Shown: positions 1-11,625 of the stretch, one piece after another | Layout of the letters: each line of letters opens with the position of its first letter | How positions within the stretch are numbered: position 1 is the first letter of the stretch | NCBI GenBank assembly: GCA_024760905.1 | Contig: CM045729.1 | Coordinates: 61,116,080 to 61,180,079, forward strand | Direction: 5' to 3' | Source of the DNA: Plotosus lineatus | Lineage: Eukaryota > Chordata > Actinopteri > Siluriformes > Plotosidae | Length of the DNA stretch: 64,000 bases | Translations under genes and position numbers: made by a program | The notes under the pieces: generated by a model | Seen by the model: the letters and a program-made list of their open reading frames with translations, nothing else | Database searches by the model: none | What the model was told of the DNA's origin: nothing

Positions 1-437
1 CATTGGCTGTCTCCTAACATCCCGCCCCGCTGGCCTCCCATTGGCCTCCCATTGGCCAGGAGGAAGCGGAATCTCCATAGTAGTGTACCCATAAGCTTGT
101 TTGTCACAAGTATAAAGGAGAGATGTACTGTTAGTTCGTGAGTTTTATGAGTTTTGAGAGTACTGTACTCATTGCAGCTTATTTGAGGAGGTCCGGATGA
201 GCCACGCCCCGTCTCAAAAGCTCCGCATTCGGCCACGAAGCATTTTTGTGCACAGAAGTGGACAGCGCCACAAGACCTCCACTCTCATAAGCAAGCAAGT
301 TAATATTGAATCCGGACCTCAGATCTTTCAAACAGGTAAATCCGCTTTAAATCCAACACCCTGTCTCAAAAGCTCCGTCGGTTGCGTGCTGTGTGTCGGC
401 AGAGCCCGCATTCGGCAGAGCGCGCACTTCAAAGCGC

Positions 438-438
<1 letters not shown>

Positions 439-479
<41 letters not shown>

Positions 480-602
480 TGTGTTTGTGTGTGTGAGAGA
501 GAGAGACAGAGCGAGACAGAGAGAGATAGAGATAGAGAGACATAGAGAGAGAGACAGTGTTGTGTGTGTGTCTGTGTGTGTATGTGTGTGTGTGTGTGTG
601 TA
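439..602. repeat. (GA)n then (GT)n microsatellite
   Basis: About 17 GA units are followed by an impure GA/TG tract and a TG run. It lies inside the Tigger-like element; the sister copy at 10707-11236 has a matching GA tract at 10855-10908, so the tract travels with the element. Arg/Glu-rich and Cys/Val-rich frames here are translations of the repeat. Confidence 0.9.
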
Positions 603-748
603 TGTGCGTTAATAAAAATGTTTAATACTGTTAATAATAATTAATTAATAAATATGTTAATAAAATGTTTAAATTGTTTAATAAATAATTTTCTTTTACT
701 TTCAAAACATATTTCATACAAAATTTGTGTACTTTTATCATTTTTAAA

Positions 749-1068
749 ATGGGGCCGGTGGTGTAGTGGTTAGGGTGCTGTGCTCATGATCAGGAGGTTG
801 TGAGTTCGAATCCCACTGAGACCCTCACTGTGCTAAGACCCCTGGGCAAGGTCTCAACCATAAGTGTGCTTCTGTTCACCCAGCAGTATAAATGGGTACC
901 AGTAAAAATATACTGGGAAGGTAACCTGCGATGGTCTAGCGTCCCATCCAGGGGGAGTTGAACTCCTGGTCGCTTCACGCTATGGAAACCGGGGATAAGT
1001 ACCGGCCTGATGAGCCACGAGGCTAAGCCACTAGGCTCGGGTGTAAAAACCCAACAAACTTACCTTAC
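749..1068 (+). mobile_element. tRNA-derived SINE (local family SINE-A)
   Basis: The head carries a pol III A-box-like tggtgtagtggttaggg and a B box gttcgaatcc about 40 bp later. The body contains the marker cctgggcaaggtct and ends in a ccggcctgatgagccac segment and gtgtaaaaacccaaca. A 14-bp target duplication ttatcatttttaaa flanks it (735-748 and 1069-1082). The insertion splits the surrounding DNA transposon, so it is younger than its host element. Other copies: 2082-2350, 60333-60632 and 62501-62799. Confidence 0.85.
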
Positions 1069-1218
1069 TTATCATTTTTAAAGGGTTTCTGGGATAGTCT
1101 TGGGAGCCTTGGAACGAATCATGCATTTTACATGTAAAATGCGCCTCTACTTACGAAAACTCCAGGCAACGAAGAAGGCTCCGGAACGGATTTATTTCAT
1201 AAGTAGAGGGCCGACTGT

Positions 1219-1631
1219 ACTAAAATATAGCTGTATAAGTCTACTTTACTTCTAAGTTAATTTCTGCTTTTCCAGTGTTCTTCTGTTTTATTTTCAGGAC
1301 ATATTATGTATATTTTACCAAAAGATTGGCAATGTCATTAAAATTTCAAAACACCAGCCATTTGTATTACCATCTATGGTCACAGGCCAAAGAAGATTCT
1401 CCAGACTTGTGATTAAATTAAAACTACAGATCACTTTACAGATCATTGTCAGAGCCTAATTACAATGTTTTATTAAAAAAATGAATATTCAAAGCGTAAG
1501 TCAGTTAGGGTTATAGATTGATCTTTTCCCAAGTAGATTCAGATCTGGTGGATCAAATTGGTCCAATAAAATAATAATTTCTTTGGTCCTAAAACATTTC
1601 AGAATAAACATTACAAACAATTTATGTAAGA
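1219..1631. other. Intron 1 sequence, nothing recognised
   Basis: AT-rich single-copy-looking sequence. No open frame, splice-framed exon, tRNA-like head or inverted-repeat termini seen. Confidence 0.5.
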
Positions 1632-1686
1632 CAGCGGTCTTCATCTCTTTTCCTGGACTTTGCACCAACCCTAATCATGCACACCT

Positions 1687-2068
1687 GTCTTCTTCTTCTT
1701 TTCCTTTCGGCTGCTCCCTTCAGGGGTCGCCACAACAAATCATCCGCCTCCATCTCACCCTGTCCTCTGCATCTTCTTTTCTGACTCCAACGACCTTCAT
1801 GTCTTCTTTCACCACATCCATCGACGTCTTCGACCAACAGTAGTCCAATTTCCATCAGCACCCTGTTGATTGACAGCACTGATGGCGGTCGTTGTTAAAC
1901 CGGGCCTCGACCGATCCGGTATGGGGGTAATACTTCTGATTTGCATCATAAAAGTTTGGCATTGGTTTTACGTCAGATGCCCTTCCTGACACAACCCTCT
2001 GCATTTCTCCGGGCTTGGCATAAGGGGGACAGACACTGGTTAGTGCCCCCCCAACCTCATGGCTGCAT
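1687..2068 (-). mobile_element. Internally deleted RTE LINE: 5' UTR fused to 3' tail
   Basis: Read on the - strand, it begins like the 5' end of the full RTE copies (tgcagccatgagg..., the caggaagggcatc segment, the ttggactactgttgg segment). It then jumps directly to the last ~130 bp of the element, ending in the gccgaaaggaaaagaag tail. The junction lies near 1820, next to catccatcgacgtcttcga. The entire endonuclease and reverse transcriptase coding region is missing. The same 5'+3' arrangement makes up the tail of SINE-B1, so this copy may represent the donor form. Confidence 0.75.
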
Positions 2069-2081
2069 TTTCTGTATATTC

Positions 2082-2350
2082 TGTTGGGCTTTTTACACCC
2101 AAGCCTAGTGGCTCATCAGGCCGGTGCTTATCTCCGGTTTCCATAGCATGAATCAAATAGGAGTTCAACTCCTCCTGGAGGGGACACTAATGCATCACAG
2201 GTTACCTTCCCAGTAGATTTTTACTGGTACCCATGTATACTGCAGGGTGAACAGGCCCAGGGGTCTTAGCACAGTGAGGGTCTAACTGGGTTTGAACAAA
2301 CAACCTCCTGATCATGAGCGCAGTGCCCTAACCACTACGCCACCGGCCCC
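2082..2350 (-). mobile_element. SINE-A copy
   Basis: Reverse-complement match to the copy at 749-1068. The tgttgggctttttacaccc end is on the left and the tRNA-like head ends in ccggcccc at 2350. It abuts the RTE deletion derivative. No clean target duplication was identified. Confidence 0.8.
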
Positions 2351-2388
2351 ACTCTTCAAGAACAGGGTTGGAGATCACTGATGTAGGG

Positions 2389-2870
2389 TCAGGTCATGCG
2401 TTATTGATATGTGATTTGGGACCCATGGCTGAGATTACTATGGCCATTTCATGATGATTTTGGAGGCGCCCTGTTGCTGCTATGCACTTATCTGAGAAAC
2501 ATGAGCATTTGCCATGCATCCATCACACCTGTCATGTCTACCCAAAGGAATAGAGATGTAAACATATCAGTTTCTGATCCAAGTACAGTTTTATCTCTTT
2601 AGTAAATTCACAGTACTGTAATATCAGACAGGCTATGTATGTGTCATGGTTACAGTGATCGAATTGCTGCGGTGCTTGATCCATGGAAATTTTCAGCAAG
2701 ATCCTATTAATGTGGCACTTGCTGATGTATATGAATTTCTTCCATACAGTATTATAATTGTTTTATTTCCATATTTATGGATGTTATTAATGATGATGAC
2801 AGTACAGGTTGTAATACTAGGATACTCACAGGGATTCCCAAAAAGAACCGTAGAGGCAGTTTGTCTAGTG
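2389..2870. other. Intron 1 sequence, nothing recognised
   Basis: No coding or repeat signature found. It leads into a TG repeat. Confidence 0.5.
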
Positions 2871-2872
2871 TG

Positions 2873-2875
<3 letters not shown>

Positions 2876-2938
<63 letters not shown>
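2876..2938. repeat. (TG)n microsatellite
   Basis: About 29 uninterrupted TG units ending in gcgtgcgcgc. Frames across it encode only Cys/Val or His/Thr runs. Confidence 0.95.
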
Positions 2939-2939
<1 letters not shown>

Positions 2940-3229
2940 CGCGCAGCAGCTGTTTTGTTCTCAAGGAAACAGATTAGGTTTATTCCTGCTCACTGTTTTT
3001 GGCTGTTCTCTTTCCCAGACAATGGCACATAAAATTGACATTTATTCATTTTCTAGATTTCAATTGGGGGGGGGGCACAGTTCAGCCACATAAAAAAAAA
3101 AACAACCCAGAAGAAGAACTAAGTTCAGCACACCTTCAAGTTCAAATTAGGTGCCACTTATTTGAACTTCCTGCAGGTTAAACATTTTTACCTCTCATTT
3201 TTTTAAATTTCTGACCAACAAATTAAAGA

Positions 3230-3800
3230 AAGGTTGTTTCGTCACAGTCCTGTCATCGGCTAATAAACTTAATCAACTGTGAAGCAATGTGGTGAAAATA
3301 TTATGGTTTAAGGTTGCAATGATTCCTCAGGGATTGGGCAACTTGCAACCCAATTCAAGTATGAATCCTGCATCATATCAAAGAGCCCTTTGAGGCAATG
3401 TGAAGCCATCTATCCAGAAGTTGAAGGTGAACAAGAGGTAGACCTTTCAGCATGATAATGATTTAAAAATGCAGATAATGAAAGTCCACCTGGAATTGGC
3501 TGAAAATAAGAAATGGGAGTAATGGAATATCTTAGAATATGGCCAGATTTAAAGCCCTTTTAAATGTTTTGGAAGGATTTGAAAAGCACAATACGTACAT
3601 GCAAGAAAATCCTCAAACATTTCACAACTGAAGGAATTTTGCATTGAATAATGGTTCAAAGAAATCCAGCAGGCCCATGTCAGAGACTGGTGCACAGTTA
3701 TCCGAAAAAACACTTACAAGGAGTTATTTTTACTAAAGCAGGAAATAATAGCTTCTGAGGCCAGTGGTGTACTTGCATTGAAACATATTACATATATTGA
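3230..3800 (+). mobile_element. Decayed Tc1/mariner-type transposon (3' transposase region)
   Basis: Broken + strand frames resemble the C-terminal half of a Tc1-type transposase: a degraded 'HDNDLK' stretch near 3456, then a 'WPDLKP' type motif near 3542-3560, the usual context of the last DDE residues. Many stops and indels are present. No inverted termini were located, so the limits are approximate. Confidence 0.45.
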
Positions 3801-4012
3801 TTTGATTTATGTTGAATAAATCAATAAAAGTCCCCCAAGTGGGGCTTTTTTGTGTGGTTTTTTGTTTGTTTGTTTGATTATTTGTTTTCAGTATATTTAA
3901 TCTCGGGTTCAGTATATTTAATCTTGGATTTAATCTCTATGCAATGTATTACAGAGGGTGAAGCTTTTGCTTGCTCGGATATTTAAAAAAAAAATTAACT
4001 GTTTTAAGGGAC

Positions 4013-4318
4013 GGCCCAGTGGCGTAGTGCTCTGCATGTACACCTCACAGCGGGAAGGTCCTGGGTTTCATTCTCAGGATTGAGGCATTTCTGTGCTTGG
4101 TTTTCTCCGGGTACTCCGTTTTTTTCGTACATGCCATAAACGTACCCAGTAGGCTAATTGGCTGTTCCAAATTGCCCATAGGTACAAGTATGAGTGTAGA
4201 TGGTTGTATGTGTGCTGGCCTGGCGAGCTGTTTACCATGTACCTCACCTTCGCCCCGAGTCGGCTGGGATAGGCGCCATCCGCCCCACAACTCTAATCAA
4301 AAATAGCAGGCTTATAAA
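4013..4318 (+). mobile_element. tRNA-derived SINE (local family SINE-C)
   Basis: Head with cagtggcgtagtg (A-box-like) and a degenerate B box ggtttcattctc. The body includes tttctccgggtactccg, gctaattggctgttcc and the terminal ccccgagtcggctgggatagg segment. This fish SINE layout recurs in the window at 13103, 13490, 14010, 15897, 49126, 52062, 54495 and 63300. Confidence 0.75.
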
Positions 4319-4320
4319 AT

Positions 4321-5712
4321 GAATAAGGGGATGCGCTTCTTTTTTCACGACTGTATACTGGTTCATCACAGGACCCAGAAATCTGTCAGTTAGAAACTTG
4401 GAAAAAGATTTTTAATCATAGCTGATCCTCTTTTGTTTGATATACTCTCCGAGCATCACCGTTTCGCAGTAATATTCTGAAACCAATGACATGTTAGTGC
4501 CAGACAGCAAATCCCTTAACTTTTGCCCATCTTCAAATTTAGATTGTGGGATCATGTCGGCAGAGTATTTTACATTTAATATTATCTGTGTGTGGAAAGA
4601 TAGCTGGTCCATTATATCACAATAACCGAGCTATTCTGCTTATTAATGCTTAAGCACATTTAATTCCCCTCTGAAAGTATTGAAACCACACGGTCACTTC
4701 TGTTGTTTTTTGTATACACTGAAAACATATAGGTTTTAAGATTAATATAAAAGTTAAATATAGGACAATGAACTAAGCTTTTATTTCCTGATATTTATAA
4801 TTTCGGATTTCTGAATTAATTTTGCTGATAGAAATGAATTACATCATCAGTAAAGATTATGAGCCCATTCTGGATACATTCATGCAAGCCCTAAACCATA
4901 AGATTATCTCCACCGTGCTTGAGCAGTGTACATTTTAGATTTTGAAGTATTCTCTCCTCTATTCTTTGACCCTTCCATCTCATTGGCTGTGGTTAATCTT
5001 GACCCTAAAAGTCTTTGAAATATATCTGTAAAACAGCAACAGCAAAAAAGTTTTAAATATTTTGGCGAGCTTTGCAGCCTATGCAACTCCCCCTCCCCAA
5101 ATTCCTAAAGGTTTTAGGGAAAGTCTAATAATTCACTTGTTTCCTTTCCTCTTTCTAATTCTGTCTTCATCTTCATTTATATGACCCAATCTAGTGGAAT
5201 TAATTAGGGATCTGGTAGATTGTGTCCAGACATGTTATCCCATGAATCAAGTTATTAGCAAATAAAAAGTGTGGCCATTATTGCATGTCCTCTAATTTAC
5301 ATTTAAAATGGCCGTAAAAGCCCTCTCTCATTCATCTTTAATGCAAAACAGTCTGCGGATAGTAAAAGGGCTATGAAAGTATGTTAGAGCATCAATGCCC
5401 TCAGTTGTGCATCTGTGGGCTGTATTGCCTGTTGGCCTGTTCTTACATAACCATGAGCCCAGCTGAGCCTTACAGGACTGCAGCCATGTGCCACTCCAGT
5501 CTGTCATTACAGAGCTGCACAAACCTCTACACAGCACAGAGGCTGCTATTGAGTTGGATAAAGAAGAATGAATGAAGGATAAATACATATAACAAGGGCA
5601 AGATCACCAGGTTATCCCTGTGCTTTTTCCTGTTGTTGTTTTTATATCCTATATATAGCATGCAATCAGTGGAAGCTTCCAAAATGGTGGGGTGAACAAT
5701 GACTCTCTTTCC
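4321..5712. other. Intron 1 sequence, nothing recognised
   Basis: No exon-like frame with splice sites, no tRNA-like head and no terminal repeats seen. Short frames here lack any family signature. Confidence 0.5.
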
Positions 5713-6407
5713 TTTCCTACTGAAATTGAAGTCTTCTTTTCCTTTCGGCTGCTCCCTTCAGGGGTCGCCACAGCGAATCATCTGCCTGCATATCAACCTA
5801 TTCTCTGCATCTTCTTCTCTTACACCACCTGCCTTCATGCCCTCCTTCACCACATCCATAAATCATCTCTTTGGTCTTCCTCTAGGCCTTCTGCCTGGTA
5901 GTTCCAACCTCAGCATCCTACTACCAATGTATTCACTATCCCTCCTCTGCACATGTCCAAACCATCTCAATCTAGCCTCTCTGACTTTGTCTCCAAAACG
6001 TCTTACATGTGCTGTCCCTCTGATGTGCTCATTCCTGATCCTATCCATCCTCGTTACTCCCAAGAGAGAACCTCAACATTTTCATCTCTGCTAAATCCAG
6101 TTCTGCCTCCTGTCTTTTCTCCAGCGCCACTGTTTCTAAACCATACAACACTGCTGGCCTCAACACTGTCTTTTACACTTTTCCTTTCATTCTTGCTGAT
6201 ACCCTCCTATCACACATCACACCGGATACTTTTCTCCAACCATTCCAACCTGCCTGCACACGCTTCTTCACCTCTTTTCCACACTCTCCATTGCTCTGGA
6301 TTGTTGAGCCTAAGTACTTAAAATCCTCCACCTTTCTTATCTCTGCTCCCTGTAATCTCACCGTTCCTCTTGGGTCCTTCTCATTCATGCACATGTATTC
6401 TGTCTTA

Positions 6408-7677
6408 CTATCTGAGCCTAACCTTCATTCCCCACCTTTCCAGGGCATACCTCCACCTCTCTAGATTTTCCTGCACTTGTTCTCTGCTCTCATTGCAGCT
6501 CACAATGTCATCTGCAAACATCATAGTCCAAGAGGAATCTTGTCTAACCTCGTCTGTCAGCCTGTCCATCACCATAGCAAACAAGAAGGGGCTCAGAGCT
6601 GATCCTTGATGCAGTCCCACCTCCACCTTGAACTCTTCTGTCACACCGACAGCACACCTCACCACTGTCTTACATCTCTTATACATGTCCTGCACCACTC
6701 TAACATACTTCTCTGCCACTCCAGACTTCCTCATGCAATACCACAGTTCCTCTCTCGGCACCCTGTCATATGCTTTCTCCAGATCCACAAAGGCACAATG
6801 CAGCTCCTTCTGACCTTCTCTGTACTTCTCTATTAACATCCTCAAGGCAAGCACTACATCTTTCGTGCTCTTTCTTGACATGAAACCAAACTGTTGTTCA
6901 AAATTGCTGACCTCTATCCTTAGTCCAGCTTCCACTATTCTTTCCCATAGCTTCATCGTATGGCTCATCAACTTTATCTCTGTAGTTGCCACAACTCTGC
7001 ACGTCTCGCTTGTTCTTAAAAATGGGCCCTATCACACTTGTCCTCCATTCCTCTGGCATCCTCTCACTCTCTAAGACCTTGTTGAATGTTCTTGTCAGAA
7101 AATCTACTGCTACCTCTCCGAGACATTTCCATACCTCCACCGGTATGTTATCAGGACTAACTGCCTTTCCACTCTTCATCCTCTTCAATGCCCTCCTCAC
7201 TTCACCCTTTATAATCTTTGCTACTTCCTGGTCCTCGACGGTCACCTCTTCTACTCTTTTTTCTCTCTCATTTTCCTCATTCATCAGCTCTTCAAAGTAC
7301 TCTTTCCATCTTCCCAGCACACTTCTGTCATCAATCAATACATTTCCCTCTCTATCCTTAATCACTATAACTTGCTGTACGTCCTTCCCATCTCTATTTC
7401 TCTGCTGTGTCAACCTGTATAAATAATTTTCTCCCTCTTTACTTTCCAACTGAGCATACAAGTCATCATACACCCTCTGTTTGGCCTTTGACACCGCTAC
7501 CTTCGCCTTACGCTGTGTCTCCCTGTACTCCTGTTTACTCTCTTCGATCCTCTCTATGTGCCACTTCTTCTTAGCTAACCTCTTCCTTTTTACACACTCC
7601 TGCACTTCCTCATTCCACCACCAAGTCTCCTTATCTACTCTCCTTCCAGATGACACACCAAGTATTCTCCTACCCAT
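6408..7677 (-). pseudogene. RTE LINE reverse transcriptase remnant
   Basis: Two frames joined by a small indel near 6985. The upstream frame has a basic, Lys/Glu-rich linker, then VSPDNIPVEVWK and the SCGNYR motif of LINE reverse transcriptases. The downstream frame has QQFGFMSRKST, AFVDLEKAYDRVP (first catalytic Asp), LHQGSALSPFLFAMVMD and MFADDIV (catalytic Asp pair). The palm motifs look intact; inactivation is by frameshift and stops. The product would have primed cDNA synthesis at nicked chromosomal DNA. Confidence 0.88.
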
Positions 7678-8393
7678 ACAGCTAATGTAATCAGAGAGAT
7701 GGGTAGGAGAATACTTGGTGTGTCAGTGACTTCCTTCAAATTACATCGCCTGCACAAGATGTAGTCTACCTGTGTGCTCCTACCTCTGCTTTTATAAGTC
7801 ACCCTATGCTCCTGTCTCTTCTGGAAGAAAGTATTTACCACAGCCATTTCCATACTTTTTGCAAAATCGATCAACATCTGTCCTTCTGTGTTTCTGTCCT
7901 GGATACCAAACCTGCCCATCACTTCCTCGTCCCCTCTGTTTCCTGTACCATCATGTCCATTGAAGTTTGCCCCAATGACCACTCTTTCACCTCTGGGGGT
8001 ACTCTGCATCACTTCATCTAACTCGCTCCAGAATTTCTCCTTGTCTTCTAGCTCACATCCTGCCTGTGGGGCATAAGCACTAACAACATTGAACATCACG
8101 CCTTTAATTTCTAACTTGAGACTCATCACTCTGTCTGGCACCCTTTTCACTTCTAGAACATTCCTGAAAAACTCCTTCTTCAAGATGACTCCAACTCCAT
8201 TTCTCTTCCCATCCACACCATGATAAAACAGCTTAAACTCTGCTCCTATGCTTCTAGCCTTGCTACCTTTCCACCTGGTCTCCTGAACACACAGTATGTC
8301 CACCTTCCTCCTTTGCATCATATCAACCAGCTCTCTACCTTTTCCTGTCATAGTTCCAACATTCAAAGTCCCTACTTTCAGTACTAGGCTCAT
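7635..8393 (-). pseudogene. RTE LINE endonuclease domain remnant
   Basis: The frame shows the exonuclease-endonuclease-phosphatase fold motifs in order: TLNVGTM, CVQETRW, SAYAPQ, IGANFNGHDG and VDYIL. In the sister copy the fourth motif reads IGADFNGH, so the Asp of this catalytic motif has become Asn here, which should weaken or abolish nicking. After KEVTD the frame runs into the inverted filler (7679-7724) and the next ~70 codons of the LINE are missing. Confidence 0.85.
7651..7724. repeat. 25-bp perfect inverted repeat inside the RTE copy
   Basis: Positions 7651-7675 (gacacaccaagtattctcct...) are the exact reverse complement of 7700-7724, with a 24-bp spacer. The second arm and spacer are the opposite strand of a stretch found normally oriented at 46102-46148 in the sister LINE. 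This is a short templated inversion replacing about 200 bp. Confidence 0.9.
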
Positions 8394-8718
8394 GCCTTTG
8401 CTCTTCTCTCTCTGCCTACAGACACGCCTCCCGCCTCTCCTTCTTCAACGTCTTCACGTCTTTGACCAACAGTAGTCCAATTTCCACCAGCACCCTGTTG
8501 GTTAACAGCACTGGTGGCGGTCGTTGTTAACCCGGGTCGATTCGGTATGAAATTCTTTCTTGTGACTTGCATATTTTATTTGGCATTTGTTTTACGCCGG
8601 ATGCCCTTCCTGACACAACCCTCTGCATTTATCCGGGCTTGGGACCGGCGTGAGGGAGAGACACTGGTTTGTGCCCCCCACCCTCCCTCACGGCTGCATT
8701 TCCTACTGAAATTGAAGT

Positions 8719-10704
8719 GTGGATAGGTTATTATGAAGTGTTAGATATTTTTTACCGTTTATTTAGATTTTCTCTCACGAACAATCACAAAGCCAAGTGC
8801 ATGGCAGGGGTCGTCTATTAGTGAACTGCAGTCCAGCTACTGACTCTGGATAGCTTCATCCTGAGTACTTGAAAACTAACTAAAGGACTGATTGAATCAT
8901 ATGGACCAAATCTACCTGTTTAAATTTACATCGACAGCTCTATTGTTCAAACAAAGTTCAGTTTCTGTAATAGATCTTCTATTTTATCCAATCACATGTA
9001 ATCGGTTATTATTTTACTGAAGGCAGCATATCATACCAGAAAATAGCTCGATGAACAGAGTGTGGTGTTACTCACAATTCCAGCTGGAAATATTTTGGAG
9101 CAGGAAACCAGAGCTGAGAGGTGAAGTGATTTGCCTCTCTTGTCAAATGATGCTTCGTGTCGATCAGTAGCACACGCGTGTCAGTTGTCGCTTCTTGTGT
9201 GGCTTAAAAAAAGGGGAAGGCTTTAAAAAAACCTTTGTAAACTTTTCATTTAATTTTATTTACTCTCTCTATTATGATCAATGGATGGATTAAATAGTTT
9301 ACTTAGAAACAATTGATAACAAAAACCATGTCTAAGGATGACTAGGCAAAACCGCATGTGTTTATTACTCCATCTAATCCAGATTTACAATTTTATTATG
9401 GTTATGATGCCCTCTGCTAAACATTCTGGAGCCGAAGATATTGTACTTTTTACCTCGTTTGTGCATATGTAGCATAAGCCAGTCAGAACTTCCACGAGTG
9501 CACTTTATCTTCTGAATCCCACAATGGATTTTTACCAACCACCACTAAAAGTCAATGAATTGGTACAGATTTTGATCTCAAAGGTCAAAGTCACATAAGG
9601 TATGTTTTCTGAAAGCCTGCGTGGATTTGGACCAAATTTTCACTAGTTACTCATTACTAAACCCATGAACTGGTAGACTTTTTAAGGGCATGGGTCAAGG
9701 ATCAGGATCACAGTTCAGGCACACAATATAGATGTTTACAGCAAAGGCATACTAAGTGGCTCATTGTGTTGAATACTTCCACGTTTCATTTGTAATAAGT
9801 CTCCATCATCTGAAAATTAATAGACATCAGCATCCATCTTAAAATAGATGAGAGCGATTAAAAACCAGTAGATTTTACTTTTAAATTATTCACTGTAAAT
9901 AGTTATTTTTAATGACAAAAGTGATTAATTCAGACCAGAGTGCACTAAGAAACAATAATTATGAGTCTGATGAATACAAAAAAAAATAGAAGTTAAAGTT
10001 TTACTGTAATAAGAACTGCAATTCAGACTTTTTTATGGACCGACTATTAGTAAGGTGATTGAAGCTGATGGCATTCATTAATGCTTCAATCATAGTTTAA
10101 TGGGGAAGTGGTGGTTAGTATCTCCTAGCAACAGTATGCATTGTTATTATGAGACATGCACTCCGTTTAGGCACGAACAACGGTTGTGCTGGTTTGAACA
10201 TTGATGACAGAAGCTACCTTGCAAGAGATATTCTCCATGTCTCTGTCTGAAATGGCAGATATGACGTGGGTTGCGAAATCAGGACTGAGCCACCATTAAA
10301 AGGTTGAATCAGATCAGTATAAGGATAAGCACTAATGGAAAATAGAGCATGCACACACCTGGCCTGTTGCAGATCAGTTTTCAAGCATGCAGAGAGGCCA
10401 GTGTTCCTGCTATGCATGTGATGTACACAGGTAGAGACAGAAGTGAGCCAGGAGTGGACAGAATGAAACTACGATTAAGAGGAAGACGATCTGATCTATA
10501 AAACTGACTCTGATGTATCACAAAGAGAAAGGATTCAATCAAACATCTAATGAGGCACTAGTTAAAATTCTTAAATTCAACTCAATAAATAGTTTTATAC
10601 TTTAATACTAGTATGTAATGTTCACTCTGACCTTTAAAGGATATATAAATATTTTAGCAATGTTCATGAGTATTCCGTTGATATGTTCAGTGTAGTAATT
10701 GATA
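8719..10704. other. Intron 1 sequence, no gene seen
   Basis: No coding signature. The stretch around 9540-9730 (tggtacagattttgatctcaaaggtcaaag and a partial repeat of the pattern at 9640) resembles a dispersed repeat common in fish, but I could not find its ends. Confidence 0.4.
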
Positions 10705-10706
10705 TA

Positions 10707-10865
10707 CAGTCGGCCCGCTACTTACGAAAACCTCTGAATACGAAAAACATTTTCCTAAATTTACGCCCTCTGTATACGAAACAACCTCTTCTTACGAAAA
10801 GCATCAAACGCGCCATTCAAACATTCAAACAATGCGCGAGTTTCTCTGAGACAGAGAGAGAGGGA

Positions 10866-10912
<47 letters not shown>

Positions 10913-11236
10913 TGTTTTGTGTGTGTGTATGTGCGTTAAGAAAAAAATGTTTAATAATGGTTTAATTAATAAATATGTTAATAAAATTGTTTAATATGTT
11001 AATAAAATGTTTAAATGGTTTAATAAATAATTTTGTTTTACATTTAACACATATTTCATACAAATTTCATACAAAATTGGTGTACTTTTATAATTTTTAA
11101 AGGGATTATGGGGTAGTCTTGGGAGCCTTGGAACGACTCACGTGTTTTACATGTAAAATGCGCCTCTACTTACGAAAACTCCAGGTTCCGAAAAAGGCTC
11201 TGGAACGGATTAATTTCATAAGTAGAGGGCCGACTG
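10707..11236 (+). mobile_element. Complete Tigger-like MITE with TA target duplication
   Basis: Starts cagtcggcccgctacttacg and ends with the inverted counterpart (ataagtagagggccgactg), flanked by TA on both sides (10705-10706, 11237-11238). The inner sub-terminal parts contain further cttacgaaa motifs. It carries a GA/GT microsatellite at 10855-10935 and no transposase. Nonautonomous, presumably mobilised by a pogo/Tigger transposase whose remnant is seen at 44520-44700. Confidence 0.8.
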
Positions 11237-11238
11237 TA

Positions 11239-11575
11239 GTTAATAAGAGCTGTCATTGAGTTGTTAAGTCATAAGTATGTGTGTGACAGCATGTAACTAC
11301 AGTTAGAGAGCTACGGGTAACCTGTTCTCCAAAGCTAGCAATAGCCTCCTTGTATACTCTCCTGCCAGCCATTAGTGACTGCAGAGAGTATATTTCATAC
11401 TTTATGAAGACATTTGAAATTCCACTGGGGAAAATGTGGGATGATTTTTAATTAGCATGCTACCCTTGATATCCTTTTTTCCTCACTATCCTCAGCTGTT
11501 GCTGATCCATACATCTTGTTCTTAACTCTCATTGTTTGGCAACCTGTGATTCTGTGAGCACGTGATGCTAGTGTA

Positions 11576-11625
<50 letters not shown>

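Larger units (their letters stand above)
1..1217 (+). mobile_element. pogo/Tigger-like DNA transposon, right part, hosting a SINE-A
   Basis: The right end reads aagtagagggccgactg followed by TA, the same terminal inverted repeat and TA target as the complete small copy at 10707-11236. The left end lies outside the window. Positions 1-60 hold CCAAT-box/GC-box repeats (attggct, cccgccccgc), also seen in the copies near 21120, 25900 and 44295. A (GA)n/(GT)n tract sits at 439-602. A SINE-A interrupts it at 749-1068. No transposase frame survives. The superfamily call rests on the terminal repeat, the TA target and related copies that keep a psq-type helix-turn-helix remnant. Confidence 0.6.
1632..2380. 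mobile_element. hAT-like MITE containing two nested retroelements
   Basis: Left end cagcggtcttcatc and the reverse complement of the right end (cagtgatctccaac) match at 10 of 14 positions. The flanking 8-mers atgtaaga (1624-1631) and atgtaggg (2381-2388) match at 6 of 8, as expected for an old hAT insertion with an 8-bp target duplication. Most of the interior is later insertions: the RTE derivative at 1687-2068 and SINE-A at 2082-2350. No transposase remains. Confidence 0.5.
5713..8718 (-). mobile_element. Near-full-length RTE-clade LINE with 20-bp target duplication
   Basis: The element body is 5733-8698. It is flanked by a perfect 20-bp duplication, tttcctactgaaattgaagt, at 5713-5732 and 8699-8718. 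On the - strand it has a ~300-bp 5' UTR, an APE-type endonuclease (from 8393), a reverse transcriptase (7677 down to about 6400), a C-terminal extension and a short tail ending gccgaaaggaaaagaag. It is about 160 bp shorter than the + strand copy at 44929-48058. The shortfall matches a deletion plus inverted filler at 7651-7724. It is dead: frameshift near 6985, stops near 6400 and 6173, further breaks after 6063, and an altered endonuclease motif. Confidence 0.9.

Noticed and set aside
749..825. Possible functional tRNA genes at SINE heads (also 28749, 61683, 63520)
   Set aside because: A and B boxes are present, but the cloverleaf is not intact and SINE bodies follow directly with target duplications.
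2752..2977. Cys/Val- and His/Thr-rich open frames (also at 12653, 25480, 30056 and 39923)
   Set aside because: They are translations of CA/GT repeats, with no initiation or splice context.
10500..10704. Possible small exon near the 10707 element
   Set aside because: No frame fits between adcy5 exons and no splice sites support it.
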